A stretch of 62,553 bases of DNA from Pseudomonas lactucae (GCF_016937615.1 NZ_JAFHKI010000045.1:1-62553), one strand, 5' to 3'; shown: positions 1-10,550, counted from the first letter of the stretch. Program-made: numbers and translations. Notes: generated by a model not told the origin, from the sequence alone.

Positions 1-1
1 C

Positions 2-1066
2 GTGCTGCTGCTGGCCGCCGGCACGCTGTTGCTGCTCGATGGTCAGCGCGGCCGCCTGCATGTGGACGCCGACGCCGCGACCCTGCATCGCGCCACCGTC
101 GAACGCGACACCCGCGAACAGCGCCTGCAAGCCGCTGCGGCCCAGCGCCACGAACCGGCCGTGACTCGCGACGGCCATGCCGTGGAAGTGTTCGCCAACA
201 TCGGCGAAAGCGCCGGTGTGGCGAGTGCGGTGGAGCAGGGCGCCGAAGGCATCGGCCTGCTGCGTACCGAACTGATTTTCATGGCGCATCCCCAAGCGCC
301 GGACGAAGCCACCCAGGAAGCCGAATACCGCCGCGTGCTCGACGGCCTCGGCGGGCGTCCGCTGGTGGTGCGGACCCTGGATGTGGGTGGCGACAAACCC
401 TTGCCTTACTGGCCGATTGCCGAGGAAGAAAACCCCTTCCTCGGCGTGCGCGGCATTCGCCTGACCCTGCAACGCCCACAGATCATGGAAGCGCAATTAC
501 GCGCGTTGCTGCGTTCTGCGGACAGCCGCCCGTTGCGCATCATGTTCCCGATGGTCGGCAGCGTCGATGAGTGGCGTGCGGCCCGCGACATGACCGAGCG
601 CCTGCGCCTGGAAATTCCGGTGGCGGACCTGCAACTGGGCATCATGATCGAAGTGCCGTCGGCCGCGTTGCTGGCGCCGGTGCTGGCCAAGGAAGTCGAC
701 TTCTTCAGCGTCGGCACCAACGACTTGACCCAATACACCCTGGCCATCGACCGTGGTCACCCGACCTTGTCGGCCCAGGCCGATGGCCTGCACCCGGCGG
801 TGTTGCAACTGATCGACATCACCGTGCGCGCGGCCCATGCCCATGGCAAATGGGTCGGTGTGTGCGGCGAGCTGGCGGCGGACCCGCTGGCGGTGCCGGT
901 GCTGATCGGCCTGGGTGTGGATGAGTTGAGCGTGTCGGCCCGCAGCATTCCCGAAGTGAAGGCGCGCGTGCGTGAATTCAGTCTGAGCGAGGCCCAGGGC
1001 CTGGCGCAACAAGCACTGGCGGTGGGCTCCCCCGCCGAAGTGCGTGCCCTAGTGGAGGCCGTGTAA
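2..1066 (+). CDS. fruB: Fructose PTS multiphosphoryl transfer protein, C-terminal part (partial)
   Basis: This is the C-terminal 354 residues of a PEP-dependent phosphotransferase; the 5' end lies outside the window. The PEP-binding barrel of Enzyme I is plain: the GTNDLTQYTLAIDRGHP signature lies near residues 239-255 and the active-site cysteine is in GVCGELA near residue 288. In Pseudomonas the fructose system fuses EIIA, HPr and Enzyme I in one protein of about 950 residues. Only the Enzyme I end is visible here, so the fusion is inferred from the adjoining fruK and fruA. It would pass phosphate from PEP to FruA in the cytoplasm. Its stop codon directly abuts the fruK start, which indicates co-transcription and probably coupled translation. 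A lone ptsI is the alternative, but the neighbours argue against it. Confidence 0.9.
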   Translation: MLLLAAGTLLLLDGQRGRLHVDADAATLHRATVERDTREQRLQAAAAQRHEPAVTRDGHAVEVFANIGESAGVASAVEQGAEGIGLLRTELIFMAHPQAPDEATQEAEYRRVLDGLGGRPLVVRTLDVGGDKPLPYWPIAEEENPFLGVRGIRLTLQRPQIMEAQLRALLRSADSRPLRIMFPMVGSVDEWRAARDMTERLRLEIPVADLQLGIMIEVPSAALLAPVLAKEVDFFSVGTNDLTQYTLAIDRGHPTLSAQADGLHPAVLQLIDITVRAAHAHGKWVGVCGELAADPLAVPVLIGLGVDELSVSARSIPEVKARVREFSLSEAQGLAQQALAVGSPAEVRALVEAV

Positions 1067-1987
1067 ATGGCAAGGATTCTAACCCTGACGCTGAACCCGG
1101 CGTTGGACCTGACGGTGCGTCTGCCGCGCCTGACGCCCGGTGAAGTCAACCGCAGCGAAACCCTGCTCACCCACGCCGCCGGCAAGGGGGTGAATGTCGC
1201 CCAGGTGCTGGCCGATCTCGGTCACGTGGTCAACGTGGGCGGTTTTCTCGGGCGTGCCAACCCCCAGGCGTTCGATGCGTTGATCGCCAGCCGGGGGTTT
1301 GGCGACTCGTTCATTCGCGTACCGGGCGAGACCCGCAGCAATATCAAGATTGCCGAACAGGACGGCCGGGTCACCGATATCAATGCGCCGGGGCCACTGG
1401 TGAGTGAGCAGGCACAACAAGACTTGCTGACACTGATCACAACCGTCGGCCCTGACTTCGATGCGGTGGTGGTGGCCGGCAGCTTGCCGCGTGGCGTCAG
1501 CCCGCAGTGGTTTCAGAACATGCTTGAGCAACTGAAGGCGCTCGGTCTGAAGGTGGTTCTGGACACCAGCGGCGAAGCGCTGCGCGCCGGTTTGAAGGCG
1601 GGGCCCTGGATGGTCAAGCCCAATACTGAAGAGCTGGCCGAAGCGCTGGATAACGCCACCGATGCCGTCAGCCAATTGCATCAGCAGGGTGTGGAACACG
1701 TGGTGGTTTCCGATGGCGCCGCCGGCGTGACCTGGTACAGCTCGGCTGCGACGCTGCATGCCACGCCCCCCCAAGTGACGGTAGCCAGCACTGTTGGCGC
1801 CGGCGACTCACTGCTGGCCGGCATGCTCCACGGGCTGCTCAGCGGCGACACGCCCGAGCAGACCCTGCGCCGCGCCACCGCGATTGCCGCGATGGCGGTG
1901 ACGCAGATCGGTTTTGGCATCAGCGATGACGCGCAGTTGGCGCGCCTCGAAAGCGGCGTTGTTGTACGCACGCTGACAGAACAATAA
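1067..1987 (+). CDS. fruK: 1-phosphofructokinase
   Basis: A 306-residue PfkB-family sugar kinase that converts fructose 1-phosphate to fructose 1,6-bisphosphate in the cytoplasm. The N-terminus TLTLNPALDLTV is typical of FruK/LacC kinases. The AGKGVNVAQVLADLG substrate-binding motif follows near residue 37, and the PfkB signature with the catalytic aspartate (GAGDSLLAGM) lies near residues 243-252. Length is normal for the family. The ATG starts at the base after the fruB stop, and fruA follows 11 bases after the fruK stop. The kinase therefore acts on the product of the PTS encoded on both sides. Confidence 0.96.
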   Translation: MARILTLTLNPALDLTVRLPRLTPGEVNRSETLLTHAAGKGVNVAQVLADLGHVVNVGGFLGRANPQAFDALIASRGFGDSFIRVPGETRSNIKIAEQDGRVTDINAPGPLVSEQAQQDLLTLITTVGPDFDAVVVAGSLPRGVSPQWFQNMLEQLKALGLKVVLDTSGEALRAGLKAGPWMVKPNTEELAEALDNATDAVSQLHQQGVEHVVVSDGAAGVTWYSSAATLHATPPQVTVASTVGAGDSLLAGMLHGLLSGDTPEQTLRRATAIAAMAVTQIGFGISDDAQLARLESGVVVRTLTEQ

Positions 1988-1998
1988 GAGGGTTTGTG

Positions 1999-3715
1999 AT
2001 GAAGTTAGCCATTGTTACTGCCTGCCCCAACGGCATGGTCACCAGTGTGCTGTGCGCCCGCTTGTTGGACGCCGCCGCGCAGCGCCAAGGGTGGAGCACC
2101 AGCGTCGAAGTGGTGGATGTGCAGCACCCTGAACGCCAATTGTCCGAGGCGACCCTCAACGATGCCGAGTGGGTATTGCTGGTCAGCAGCACCCCGGTGG
2201 ACATGCAGCGGTTTGTCGGCAAACGCGTGTTCCAGAGTACCCCGGCCCAGGCGTTGGCGGATGTCGACGCGGTGCTGCGGCGCGGGGCTGAAGAGGCCCA
2301 GGTATTCGTCGCAAGCGCTGCATCCGCCGTTGCGAAGAACGCTCCGCGTATCGTCGCGATTACCGCGTGCCCGACCGGCGTGGCCCACACCTTCATGGCC
2401 GCCGAAGCCTTGCAGCAAACCGCCAAGCGCCTGGGCTACGACCTGCAGGTCGAAACCCAGGGTTCGGTCGCGCGCGCACGCCGTTGAGCCCGCAGGCCAT
2501 CGCCGATGCCGACGTGGTGTTGTTGGCCGCCGACATCGAAGTCGCCACCGAGCGCTTCGCCGGCAAGAAGATCTACCGCTGTGGTACCGGCATTGCGCTC
2601 AAGCAATCCGAAGCAACCCTCAACAAGGCCCTGGCCGAGGGTGCCGTGGAAAGCGCCGCCAGCGGCGCGGTGGCCAAGCAGGAAAAAACCGGCGTGTACA
2701 AACACCTGCTCACCGGTGTGTCGTTCATGCTGCCGATGGTGGTGGCGGGCGGGCTGTTGATCGCCTTGTCGTTCGCGTTCGGCATTCATGCGTTCGAACA
2801 GCCAGGCACCCTCGCAGCCGCGTTGAAAACCATCGGCAACAGTGCCTTCACGCTGATGGTGCCGCTGCTGGCGGGGTATATCGCCTACTCGATTGCCGAC
2901 CGTCCCGGCATTGCGCCGGGCATGATCGGCGGCCTGTTGGCCGGCACGCTGGGCGCGGGGTTTATCGGCGGCATCCTGGCCGGTTTCCTGGCGGGTTACA
3001 GCGTCAAGCTGATCAGCCGTGCCGTGCGCTTGCCGCAAAGCATGGAGGCGCTCAAGCCGATCCTGATCATCCCGTTGCTGGCGAGCCTGTTCACCGGCCT
3101 TGCGATGATCTACCTGGTGGGACCGCCGGTGGCGCGCATGCTCACCGGGCTGACCGGCTTCCTCAGCACCATGGGCACCACCAATGCGGTGCTGCTGGGT
3201 ATCCTGCTGGGCGGCATGATGTGCGTGGACCTGGGCGGCCGATCAACAAGGCGGCCTATGCGTTTTCGGTGGGGTTGCTGGCGGCGTCCAGCGGCGCGCC
3301 GATGGCCGCGACCATGGCTGCCGGCATGGTGCCGCCGATTGGCATGGGCATCGCTACGTTCCTGGCGCGGCGCAAATTTGCCCAGACTGAGCGCGAAGCC
3401 GGCAAGGCCGCGATGATCCTCGGCCTGTGCTTTATCTCCGAGGGCGCTATCCCGTTTGCCGCCAAAGACCCGCTGCGCGTAATCCCGGCCTGCATCGCCG
3501 GCGGCGCGTTGACCGGCGCTTTGTCGATGTACTTCGGCTGCGTGCTGGCGGCGCCCCATGGTGGGTTGTTCGTGCTGGTGATCCCGAATGCGATCAACCA
3601 TGCGCTGTTGTATCTGCTGGCGATTGTGGCCGGCAGCCTGCTGACCGGGGTGGTGTACGCACTGATCAAGCGCCCGGAAGCAGTGGAACTGGCAGTCACC
3701 ACCGCCAAAGTCTGA
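1999..3715 (+). CDS. fruA: PTS fructose transporter EIIBC component, two frameshifts in this sequence
   Basis: Inner-membrane fructose permease that imports fructose as fructose 1-phosphate. It reads in three frames. The first covers about 157 residues with two EIIB-like domains, including the phosphocysteine motif TACPTGVAHTFMAAEAL. The second carries the first EIIC membrane helices (TGVSFMLPMVVAGGLL onward). The third carries the last helices, from INKAAYAF to the stop. One missing G near 2470 and one near 3238 explain both breaks; restoring them gives one protein of 572 residues, normal for Pseudomonas FruA. The ATG at 1999 is preferred over the GTG at 1996; an AGAGGG ribosome site lies just upstream. 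Because both breaks are single-base losses in GC-rich runs inside conserved sequence, sequence error is more likely than a dead gene. Confidence 0.9.
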
Positions 3716-3803
3716 CGCCATTCAAACTGTGTCTTTAGATGTGTCACATGGGCTTCATCCCACCATGCTTTAGTGCCCTTTTGATTCTCAAGAGGGCACT
3801 CGC

Positions 3804-5345
3804 ATGAGCCACTTCGATCTCGGCCGTCGCCGTGTGATGCAAGTCGTCGGTGCCGGCCTGTTGCTGCCGGGCCTGGCGCCGGCAGTGATCGCGTCGGTCA
3901 AGGACCGGCCGCAACTCACCGATGGCGTGCAGTCCGGCGACCTGCTTGGCGACCGCGCGATGATTTGGAGCCGCAGCGACCGCCCGGCGCGCATGGTGGT
4001 GGAGTGGGACACCCGCAGCGTGTTCAGCAACCCGCGTCGCTTCGTCTCGCCGCTGGCCGACAAAGGCAGCGACTTTACCGCGCGCGTCGAACTCAGCGGA
4101 CTGCCTGCCGACCAGGCGATTTTCTACCGTGTGCACTTCGAAGATGCCCAGACCGGTATCGCCAGCGAGCCCTGGTTCGGCCACCTGCGCAGCGTGCCGC
4201 AACAGCGCCGCGACATCCGTTTTGTCTGGAGTGGCGACACTGTCGGCCAAGGTTTCGGCATCAACCCCGACATCGGCGGCATGCGCATCTACGAAGCCAT
4301 GCGCCTGCGCCTGCCGGACTTCTTTATTCACAGCGGCGACACCATCTATGCCGACGGCCCGGTGCCGGCGCAACTGCCCACCGAAGGCGGGCGCATCTGG
4401 CGCAACATCACCACCGAGGCCAAGAGCAAAGTCGCCGAAACCCTCGACGAATATCGCGGCAATTACCGCTACAACCTGATGGATGAAAACGTGCGCCGCT
4501 TCAATGCGCAGGTGCCGCAGATCTGGCAGTGGGACGACCACGAGGTGGTGAACAACTGGTCGCCGAGCAAGCAACTCGATGAGCGCTACCAGACCAAGGA
4601 CATCAACACCCTGGTGGGCCGTGCGCGTCAGGCCTGGCTGGAATATTCCCCCATGCGCCGGCAAAGCGCCGACGGTGGCGGCCGCATTTATCGCAAGCTC
4701 AGCTACGGCCCGTTGCTGGATGTGTTCGTGCTCGACATGCGCAGCTATCGCGGGGGCAACGATGACAACCTGGGCGGCGAAAAACCCTTCCTTGGCCGCG
4801 AGCAGTTGGACTGGCTCAAGCGTGAACTCAAGGCCTCCAAGGCGCAGTGGAAGGTGATTGCCGCTGATATGCCGATTGGCCTTGGTGTGCCCGACGGTGA
4901 GGTCAGCCCCGGTGTGGCGCGTTGGGAGGCGATTGCCAACAACGACCCGGGCGCGCCGCAAGGGCGCGAGCTGGAAATTGCCGAGTTGCTGGGCTTTTTA
5001 AGGGCGCAACAGGTGCGCAACCACGTATGGCTGACGGCGGATGTGCATTACTGCGCGGCCCATCACTACCACCCGGATCGGGCGACGTTCCAGGATTTCG
5101 AGCCGTTCTGGGAGTTTGTCGCGGGCCCCCTGAATGCGGGGAGCTTCGGGCCCAATCCATTGGATAAAACCTTTGGCCCGCAGGTGGTGTTCGAGAAGGC
5201 CCCGCCGGCGCAGAACACCTCGCCGTTTGCCGGGTTTCAGTTTTTTGGCGAGGTGAATATTGATGGGCAGACGGCGGAGTTGACGGTGGTCCTGCGGGAC
5301 TTGGATGGCGTCTCAGTATTTGAGCAAAAACTCCAACCGGTCTGA
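3804..5345 (+). CDS. phoD: PhoD-like alkaline phosphatase, Tat-exported
   Basis: A 513-residue metallophosphoesterase of the PhoD family (phosphodiesterase/alkaline phosphatase, Ca/Fe-type active site by family knowledge). The N-terminus has a twin-arginine signal (LGRRRVMQVVGAGLLLPG), so folded export to the periplasm is expected. A beta-rich PhoD N-terminal domain covers roughly residues 35-130. The phosphatase core follows, with WSGDTVGQG, HSGDTIYADG and WDDHEVVNNW, the metal-binding segments typical of the family, and a later histidine-rich segment (TADVHYCAAHHY). A GAGGG ribosome site precedes the ATG. It stands alone, convergent with piuB and separated from it by a REP hairpin. No Pho box was recognised in the 88 bases upstream, so phosphate control is unproven. 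Confidence 0.9.
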   Translation: MSHFDLGRRRVMQVVGAGLLLPGLAPAVIASVKDRPQLTDGVQSGDLLGDRAMIWSRSDRPARMVVEWDTRSVFSNPRRFVSPLADKGSDFTARVELSGLPADQAIFYRVHFEDAQTGIASEPWFGHLRSVPQQRRDIRFVWSGDTVGQGFGINPDIGGMRIYEAMRLRLPDFFIHSGDTIYADGPVPAQLPTEGGRIWRNITTEAKSKVAETLDEYRGNYRYNLMDENVRRFNAQVPQIWQWDDHEVVNNWSPSKQLDERYQTKDINTLVGRARQAWLEYSPMRRQSADGGGRIYRKLSYGPLLDVFVLDMRSYRGGNDDNLGGEKPFLGREQLDWLKRELKASKAQWKVIAADMPIGLGVPDGEVSPGVARWEAIANNDPGAPQGRELEIAELLGFLRAQQVRNHVWLTADVHYCAAHHYHPDRATFQDFEPFWEFVAGPLNAGSFGPNPLDKTFGPQVVFEKAPPAQNTSPFAGFQFFGEVNIDGQTAELTVVLRDLDGVSVFEQKLQPV

Positions 5346-5360
5346 CCTGAAATGCGGTCC

Positions 5361-5390
5361 AAATGTGGGAGGGGCTTGCTCCCACATTGG
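5361..5390. repeat. REP hairpin between phoD and piuB
   Basis: A perfect 10-bp inverted repeat, AATGTGGGAG/CTCCCACATT, with a 7-base loop. It is a short member of the Pseudomonas REP family that recurs at 14221, 45513, 47928 and 62484. It lies between two convergent genes, where it could also stop transcription. Confidence 0.75.
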
Positions 5391-5396
5391 ATCGCG

Positions 5397-7921
5397 TCAG
5401 TACACGTCTCTACGATAACGGCCTTGCTCAATCAATCGCTCCACCGTCTCACGTCCGAGGATGTCGTGCAGCACTTGATCCACGCCCGCGGCCATGCCCT
5501 GCAAACTGCCGCACACATAGATCGCCGCGCCATCGGCCAGCCATTTGCGCAATACATCCGCCGATTCACGCAGTCGGTCCTGTACGTAGATCTTTTCTGC
5601 CTGATCCCGCGAGAAGGCCAGGTCCAGCAAGGCCAGATCACCACTGGCCAGCCAGCTTTGCAGTTCGTCCTGGCACAGATAATCGTGGGCGATATTGCGT
5701 TCGCCGAACAACAGCCAGTTACGCTGTTGGCCGTCTGCAATACGCGCCTTGAGCAAGCTGCGCAGGCCGGCGAGGCCGGTGCCGTTGCCCAGCAGAATCA
5801 ACGGCACCGGGGCGTCCGGCAGGTGGAAGCCGCTGTTGCGGCGCAGCCGCAGACTGATGCCCGAACCGATGGCCGCGTACTCGGTGAGCCAACCCGAACC
5901 CAGGCCCAGGCTGCCGTCGGGGTGGCGTTCCTGACGCACGATCAGTTCCAGTACGCCGTCGCTGGCAATCGAGGCAATCGAGTATTCGCGCATGCCCAGA
6001 GGCACCAGGGCATTCACCAGCGCCTGGGCGTGCAGGCCGACCAGATGAGTGCGGTTGTCCGGCAATTGGCGACTGGCCAGGGCCTGGTTGAGGGGTTGGG
6101 CCAGGCCGTCGATCAGCACATCGTCGTTGCCCGCCAGGCCCAGGCCTTCAAGGAAGTGCTCGATGGCCTGGGGGCCATTGCGCGGCAGCACTTCCACCAG
6201 GTCGCCGGCTTGCCAGGTGTGTGGCGAGGACGGGATCAGGCCCAACAGGTACACGGCCGAGCCGCTGCTGTTCGGGTTGAGCAGGCGGCGCTGGCTGAGT
6301 GTCCAGTGTTCGTATTGCGCGGCGGGCCATGCCGCCGCGGGCGCGTGGCCGGTCAGTTGCCCCAGCTGTTGTTGCCAGTGCAGCAGCGCGGCGGTGTCAC
6401 CGCTGTCCACTTCCACCGGGGCGAACAACGGGTTGCCGCCCTGGTTGGTCAGCCAGAAATGCAGGCGCCGGGCAAAGCCGCAGAAGTGTTCGTACTGGCG
6501 GTCACCCAGGGCCAGTACCGAGTAGTTCAGGCTCTTGAGGGACAGGGTTTGGCCGAGCACGCTGCGCTCGAAACCACGGGCGCTGTCCGGGGCTTCGCCG
6601 TCGCCGAAGGTGCTCACCACAAACAGTGCATTGTGCGACTGACGCAGGTCGTCCTGGCTGACGCTACCCAGAGGCTGCACCTTCACCGGCAGGCCGGCCG
6701 CCTGCAATTGCCCGGCGGTCTGCCAGGCCAGTTGCTCGGCAAAGCCGCTCTGGCTGGCAAAACCGATCAGCCAGGCGGGCGCATCGCTGTGGTTGGCGGC
6801 CAGGCTTTGGCGGGCATCGCGCACCTGGCGTTTTTTGCGGCGACGGTCCAGGTACAGCAGCCAGCCGGTGATAAAGAACAGCGGCATCAGCACCGCGCTG
6901 AGCGTGAGAATGATGCGCCCGATCAGGCCGAAATAGCTGCCGGTGTGCAGGGCATAAATGCTGGTCAGCAACCGCGCCTTGAGGCTTTTGTTGGCGTACT
7001 GATCATGGGATTTGACCTCGCCGGTGGCCGGGTCGAGGTTGATCTGGTTCAGCGCGCGGTCGTGGGGCGAGTTTTGCAGCAGGTAATAAACGGTAGCGGG
7101 CTGGCCGGCAACCGCTGGCATGCGGATGTTGTAGGCGCTCAAGCCGGGACCGGCGTTGCTGTAGATGCTGCTCCAGATCGCATCGTAATTGGCGATCGGC
7201 GCCGGGCCCGCGGGCGCGGGGCCGCGCGTGCGTACCCGCTCGTTTTGCGGGGTGTCGGACAACAGTTTGGTCAGACCCTGGCTGTACCAGTCGTAGGACC
7301 AAGACAGCCCCGTCAACGCCGCCAGCAGATAGGCCAGCAGCACCAGGTGCCGAATACCGAATGCAGGTCCCAGTTGAAACTGCGACCTTTTTTCCGCCAG
7401 TCCAGGGTCAGCCATGCACGCCAGTTCGCGACCTGGCGCGGCCAGCGCAGGTACAAGCCAGAGAGACAGAAAAACACCAGGATCAGGGTGCAGGCGCCGG
7501 TGATCTGCCGACCGGTTTCGCCCATGGCGAGGAAGCGGTGCAACTGCAGGATAAAGCCGAAGACGTCCTGGCCAACCACCTCACCCCGGTAGTCGCCGGT
7601 GTAGGGGTCGAAGTAGCGCATCTGGCCTCGGCGCTCGCCTGGCGGCGGGGTGAAGGCCACGCGCGCCGCGAGGCCGCTGTCGCGTTCGACCCAGAGCATG
7701 GCCACGGTCTTGCCTTCGGTGGCTTCCAGTTTGCGCACCAGTTCGGCGGGCGGCAGCACGCCGGCTTCGCGCTTTTCTACGCTCAGTACGCTGGGGTTGA
7801 GCGCCCGCAGTATTTCATCCTGAAACGAGACCGCAGCCCCGGTGATCCCCATCAAGGCCAGTACCAGCCCGGCAGTGATGCCGAAGAACCAGTGCAACTG
7901 GAACAGGGTTTTCTTCAACAC
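5397..7921 (-). CDS. piuB: PepSY/flavodoxin-reductase iron-uptake oxidoreductase, frameshifted in this sequence
   Basis: A large membrane reductase expected to reduce ferric siderophore or flavin in the periplasm/inner membrane. Read from 7921 (GTG), the N-terminal part is a PepSY-type membrane domain with four hydrophobic segments. The C-terminal part is a soluble flavodoxin-like domain ([27 protein letters not shown]) followed by a ferredoxin-NADP reductase-like domain ([25 protein letters not shown]), as in sulfite reductase alpha subunits. The frame breaks near 7343, where one G is missing (GGCACCTGG should be followed by GTG). Restoring it gives 841 residues and continuous transmembrane sequence. 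It lies downstream of piuA on the same strand, with a terminator-like hairpin between. Assignment as PiuB rests on domain order and the piuA-piuC context. Confidence 0.85.
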
Positions 7922-8002
7922 GTCTGACCGCCTCGTCTATCTGGATATGTAGGGCACGGCGCGCATTATGCCGTGGCTTGTCGAGAAACATTCTGTTTTA
8001 CA

Positions 8003-8035
8003 CAAAAAAGCCCCGCGCATCCGATGCGTGGGGCT
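8003..8035 (-). terminator. Rho-independent terminator after piuA
   Basis: A 12-bp stem (AGCCCCACGCAT paired with ATGCGCGGGGCT, one G-U pair) with a 2-base loop and a run of six T on the minus strand, 23 bases past the piuA stop. Confidence 0.88.
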
Positions 8036-8057
8036 GTTTGCCGCGTGGCGGTTTTGT

Positions 8058-10343
8058 TTAGAAGTGGAAACTGGTGGTCAACAACGCCGTGCGCCCGGCC
8101 GCCTGGTTGGCGAAGTGCGAACCGTAGGCCTTGTCGTAGTAGACCTTGTCGGTCAGGTTCTGCACGTTCAGTTGCAGGTCAACGTTCTTGGTCAGCTTGT
8201 AGCTGGCCATGGCGTCGTAGCGGGTATAGGACGGCACGTAAACGGTGTTGCCCACATCACCGTAAACGTCGTCGACATAGAACGCGCCGCCGCCGACAGT
8301 CAGCTTCGAGGTGATGTCGTAGGTGGTCCACAGGCTGAAGCTGTTCTTCGGCGTGTTGGGCATTTGGTTGCCCTCGTTGGACCCGGCGCTGATCACCCCG
8401 TTGCGACCGTTACGGCCGGCCTTGACCAGCTCACTGTCCAGATAGCTGTAGCCGGCGAACACTTGCCATTGATCGGTGATTTTGCCGCTGGCGGACAGTT
8501 CCACGCCGTCGACCTGCGATTCACCGGCGTTCTGGTAGGTGAGGGCGTCGACCAGGATGCGCGTGTTTTTCTTCTCGGTACGGAACACCGCAGCAGTGAG
8601 CGACAGGCGATCGTGGAACAGGTCCCACTTGGTGCCCAGTTCGTAGTTGACGGTTTCTTCCGGCTGCAGGTCGCTCGATGCGGCGCCCGCCGACAGCGGA
8701 TTACCGTCGGCGCCTTCACCCACCAGGCCACCGGCCGGCGACGCCGAGGTGGCGTAGGAGGCATAGATGCTGGCGTTCTCCACAGGCTTCCAGACCAGGC
8801 CGGCCTGCCAGTTGAAGAACTGGCTGTCGTCCTTGATTTTGCTGCGCCCGGTGGCGGCGTTGGTGTTGGCCTCGGTGTCGAAGGTGTCGTAGCGCAGGCC
8901 GACGTTGAGCAGCCATTTCGGGTCCAGCTCGATGGTGTCGAACACATAGGCGGCGCGGCTGGTGGCCTTGGTGTTGGTGCCGTTGTAGTTGCGCGCGATG
9001 CTGCCGGCCCAGGCGTCATCCGGGTTCGGGTTGCTCAGCGAGGTGCACTGGCCGCCGCGACCGCCGCCGGCCACGGTGCAGACCGGGTTGGCGTTCGGGC
9101 TCACGGTGTAGCTGCTGACGCGGGTTTCTTCACCGGTGAATTCCAGGCCGGTGGAGTAGCTGTGCTTGAAGCCCAGGGCCTGGAAGCTGCCGAACAGGTC
9201 GGTCTGGTTGGTGGTGGTCGTGGTGGTGGACACGCGGGTGTTGGCGCGGCGCCACACGGTGCCGAAGCGGTTGACGTTGAACTTGCTGTCATCCGGCTGA
9301 GTGAGCACGTAGTCCTGGCCGGTGCTGCCGTGGCGCAGGGTGTTTTTCAGGGTCATGTTGTCGTTCAGGTCGTGCTCGACAGAGACGGTGCTGATGTCGG
9401 CGCGGGTCTTGCGGAAGTCACGATCCTTGAGGCCGTAGAAGTTGTTGCTGTCACCGCCGTCGGTGGGTTTGTCGTGCACGTGGGCGGTGGCGGTCGCCGA
9501 ACCGTAACCGTAGGGAATGCCCGAGTCCGGCAGGTCGTTGCTTTCCACGTGGTAGTAACTGAGGTTGACGCGGGTCGGGGTACCCAGGCCGAAGGTCAGC
9601 GATGGGGCCACGCCCCAGCGGTCGTAGTTCACCGCATCGCGGCCGGCGACGTTCTGCTCGTGGCTCATCAGGTTCAGGCGGAACGCGGCGCTGTCGTCGA
9701 GGAACTGGCGGTTCACGTCGAGTACGTAGCGGCGGGTCTGGTCGGAGCCGTAGGTGAAGCCACCGTTGGTGAAGTCCCGCGCCTGTGGGGTCTTGCTCAC
9801 CAGGTTGAGGCTGCCACCGGCCGAGCCACGACCGCCGAACGAGGAGTTCGGGCCTTTGCTGACTTCAATCGATTCGATGTCGAAGATTTCACGGCTCTGG
9901 CCGCCGGTGTCGCGCACGCCGTCCAGGTAAGTGTCGCCCTGGGCGTCAAACCCACGGATGAACGGACGATCGCCCTGCGGGTTACCGCCTTCACCGGCGC
10001 CAAAAGTGATGCCTGGCACGGTGCGCAAGGCATCCTGCAACGAGGTGGCGGCGGTGTCCTTGAGCACTTGTTGTGGCACCACGGTGACCGAGCGCGGAGT
10101 GTCCACCAGTGGCGCGGTGTACTTCTGCGATGAAGCTTTTTCGACCTGGTAGGAGGTGTTGTCCTGTTCTTCCCCGGTGATGCTGGTGGCCCCCAGGGAG
10201 ATGCTGTTGCGCTGGCCTTTCTGCTCGGTGTCTTCGGCTGCCTGCACCATGTGGGCGGCGGAGCTGGCACCGATGGCAACGCCGATGGCCGAGGCCAGCA
10301 AGCGTGGTGAACCGGCCGTTGTTTTTAGCGTAGTGCGCGACAT
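8058..10343 (-). CDS. piuA: TonB-dependent siderophore receptor PiuA
   Basis: A 761-residue outer-membrane receptor that imports ferric catechol-type siderophores using TonB energy. After the signal peptide (cleavage near AAHMVQAAED) comes a plug domain with TPRSVTVVPQQVL, LRTVPGITFGAGEGG and the FIRGFDAQGDTYLDGVRD segment of Fiu/PiuA-type receptors. The 22-strand barrel ends in the terminal phenylalanine (TTSFHF). The ATG at 10343 is chosen because AAGGA lies 7 bases upstream; a longer reading from 10361 lacks support. It is divergent from piuC and followed by piuB, the gene order of P. aeruginosa PA4513-PA4515 as remembered. Iron control through Fur is expected; a candidate operator is listed separately. 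Confidence 0.93.
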   Translation of the reverse strand: MSRTTLKTTAGSPRLLASAIGVAIGASSAAHMVQAAEDTEQKGQRNSISLGATSITGEEQDNTSYQVEKASSQKYTAPLVDTPRSVTVVPQQVLKDTAATSLQDALRTVPGITFGAGEGGNPQGDRPFIRGFDAQGDTYLDGVRDTGGQSREIFDIESIEVSKGPNSSFGGRGSAGGSLNLVSKTPQARDFTNGGFTYGSDQTRRYVLDVNRQFLDDSAAFRLNLMSHEQNVAGRDAVNYDRWGVAPSLTFGLGTPTRVNLSYYHVESNDLPDSGIPYGYGSATATAHVHDKPTDGGDSNNFYGLKDRDFRKTRADISTVSVEHDLNDNMTLKNTLRHGSTGQDYVLTQPDDSKFNVNRFGTVWRRANTRVSTTTTTTNQTDLFGSFQALGFKHSYSTGLEFTGEETRVSSYTVSPNANPVCTVAGGGRGGQCTSLSNPNPDDAWAGSIARNYNGTNTKATSRAAYVFDTIELDPKWLLNVGLRYDTFDTEANTNAATGRSKIKDDSQFFNWQAGLVWKPVENASIYASYATSASPAGGLVGEGADGNPLSAGAASSDLQPEETVNYELGTKWDLFHDRLSLTAAVFRTEKKNTRILVDALTYQNAGESQVDGVELSASGKITDQWQVFAGYSYLDSELVKAGRNGRNGVISAGSNEGNQMPNTPKNSFSLWTTYDITSKLTVGGGAFYVDDVYGDVGNTVYVPSYTRYDAMASYKLTKNVDLQLNVQNLTDKVYYDKAYGSHFANQAAGRTALLTTSFHF

Positions 10344-10398
10344 GACGTGTCCTTTCCCCAAGGATGTGAGGCCGCGGAATATAGGGTGAACAAGACTT

Positions 10399-10436
10399 CA
10401 TATCAATTGCGATACATTGCTAATTGCATTGAATTT
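10399..10436. promoter_or_regulatory. Candidate Fur-binding region between piuA and piuC
   Basis: An AT-rich patch in the 207-base divergent intergenic region with repeated hexamer-like units (TATCAATTGC, GATACATTGC, TAATTGCATT). These resemble the degenerate NATAAT arrays bound by Fur. The match to the 19-bp consensus is imperfect, so the call rests partly on the function of the genes on either side. Confidence 0.4.
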
Positions 10437-10550
10437 ACATTCTTTACACTTCTGCGTTACGGTTTTTAGCCTCTCATTCGTCCTGCACGTTTTACATGGC
10501 GGATAAGAATCAATACCATTGGCGCCTTCTTGTTTTCAGGTGTTGCCCTC

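Noticed and set aside
5352..7592. A 746-codon open frame on the plus strand opposite piuB
   Set aside because: The minus strand carries clear PepSY and flavodoxin-reductase motifs. High-GC DNA routinely leaves long antisense frames open, and this one has the Gln/Val/Arg-rich composition of such shadows.
7968..10133. A 721-codon open frame opposite piuA
   Set aside because: Composition is that of an antisense shadow (Val/Gly/Ala/Gln-rich, no domain), and the minus strand is a plain TonB receptor.
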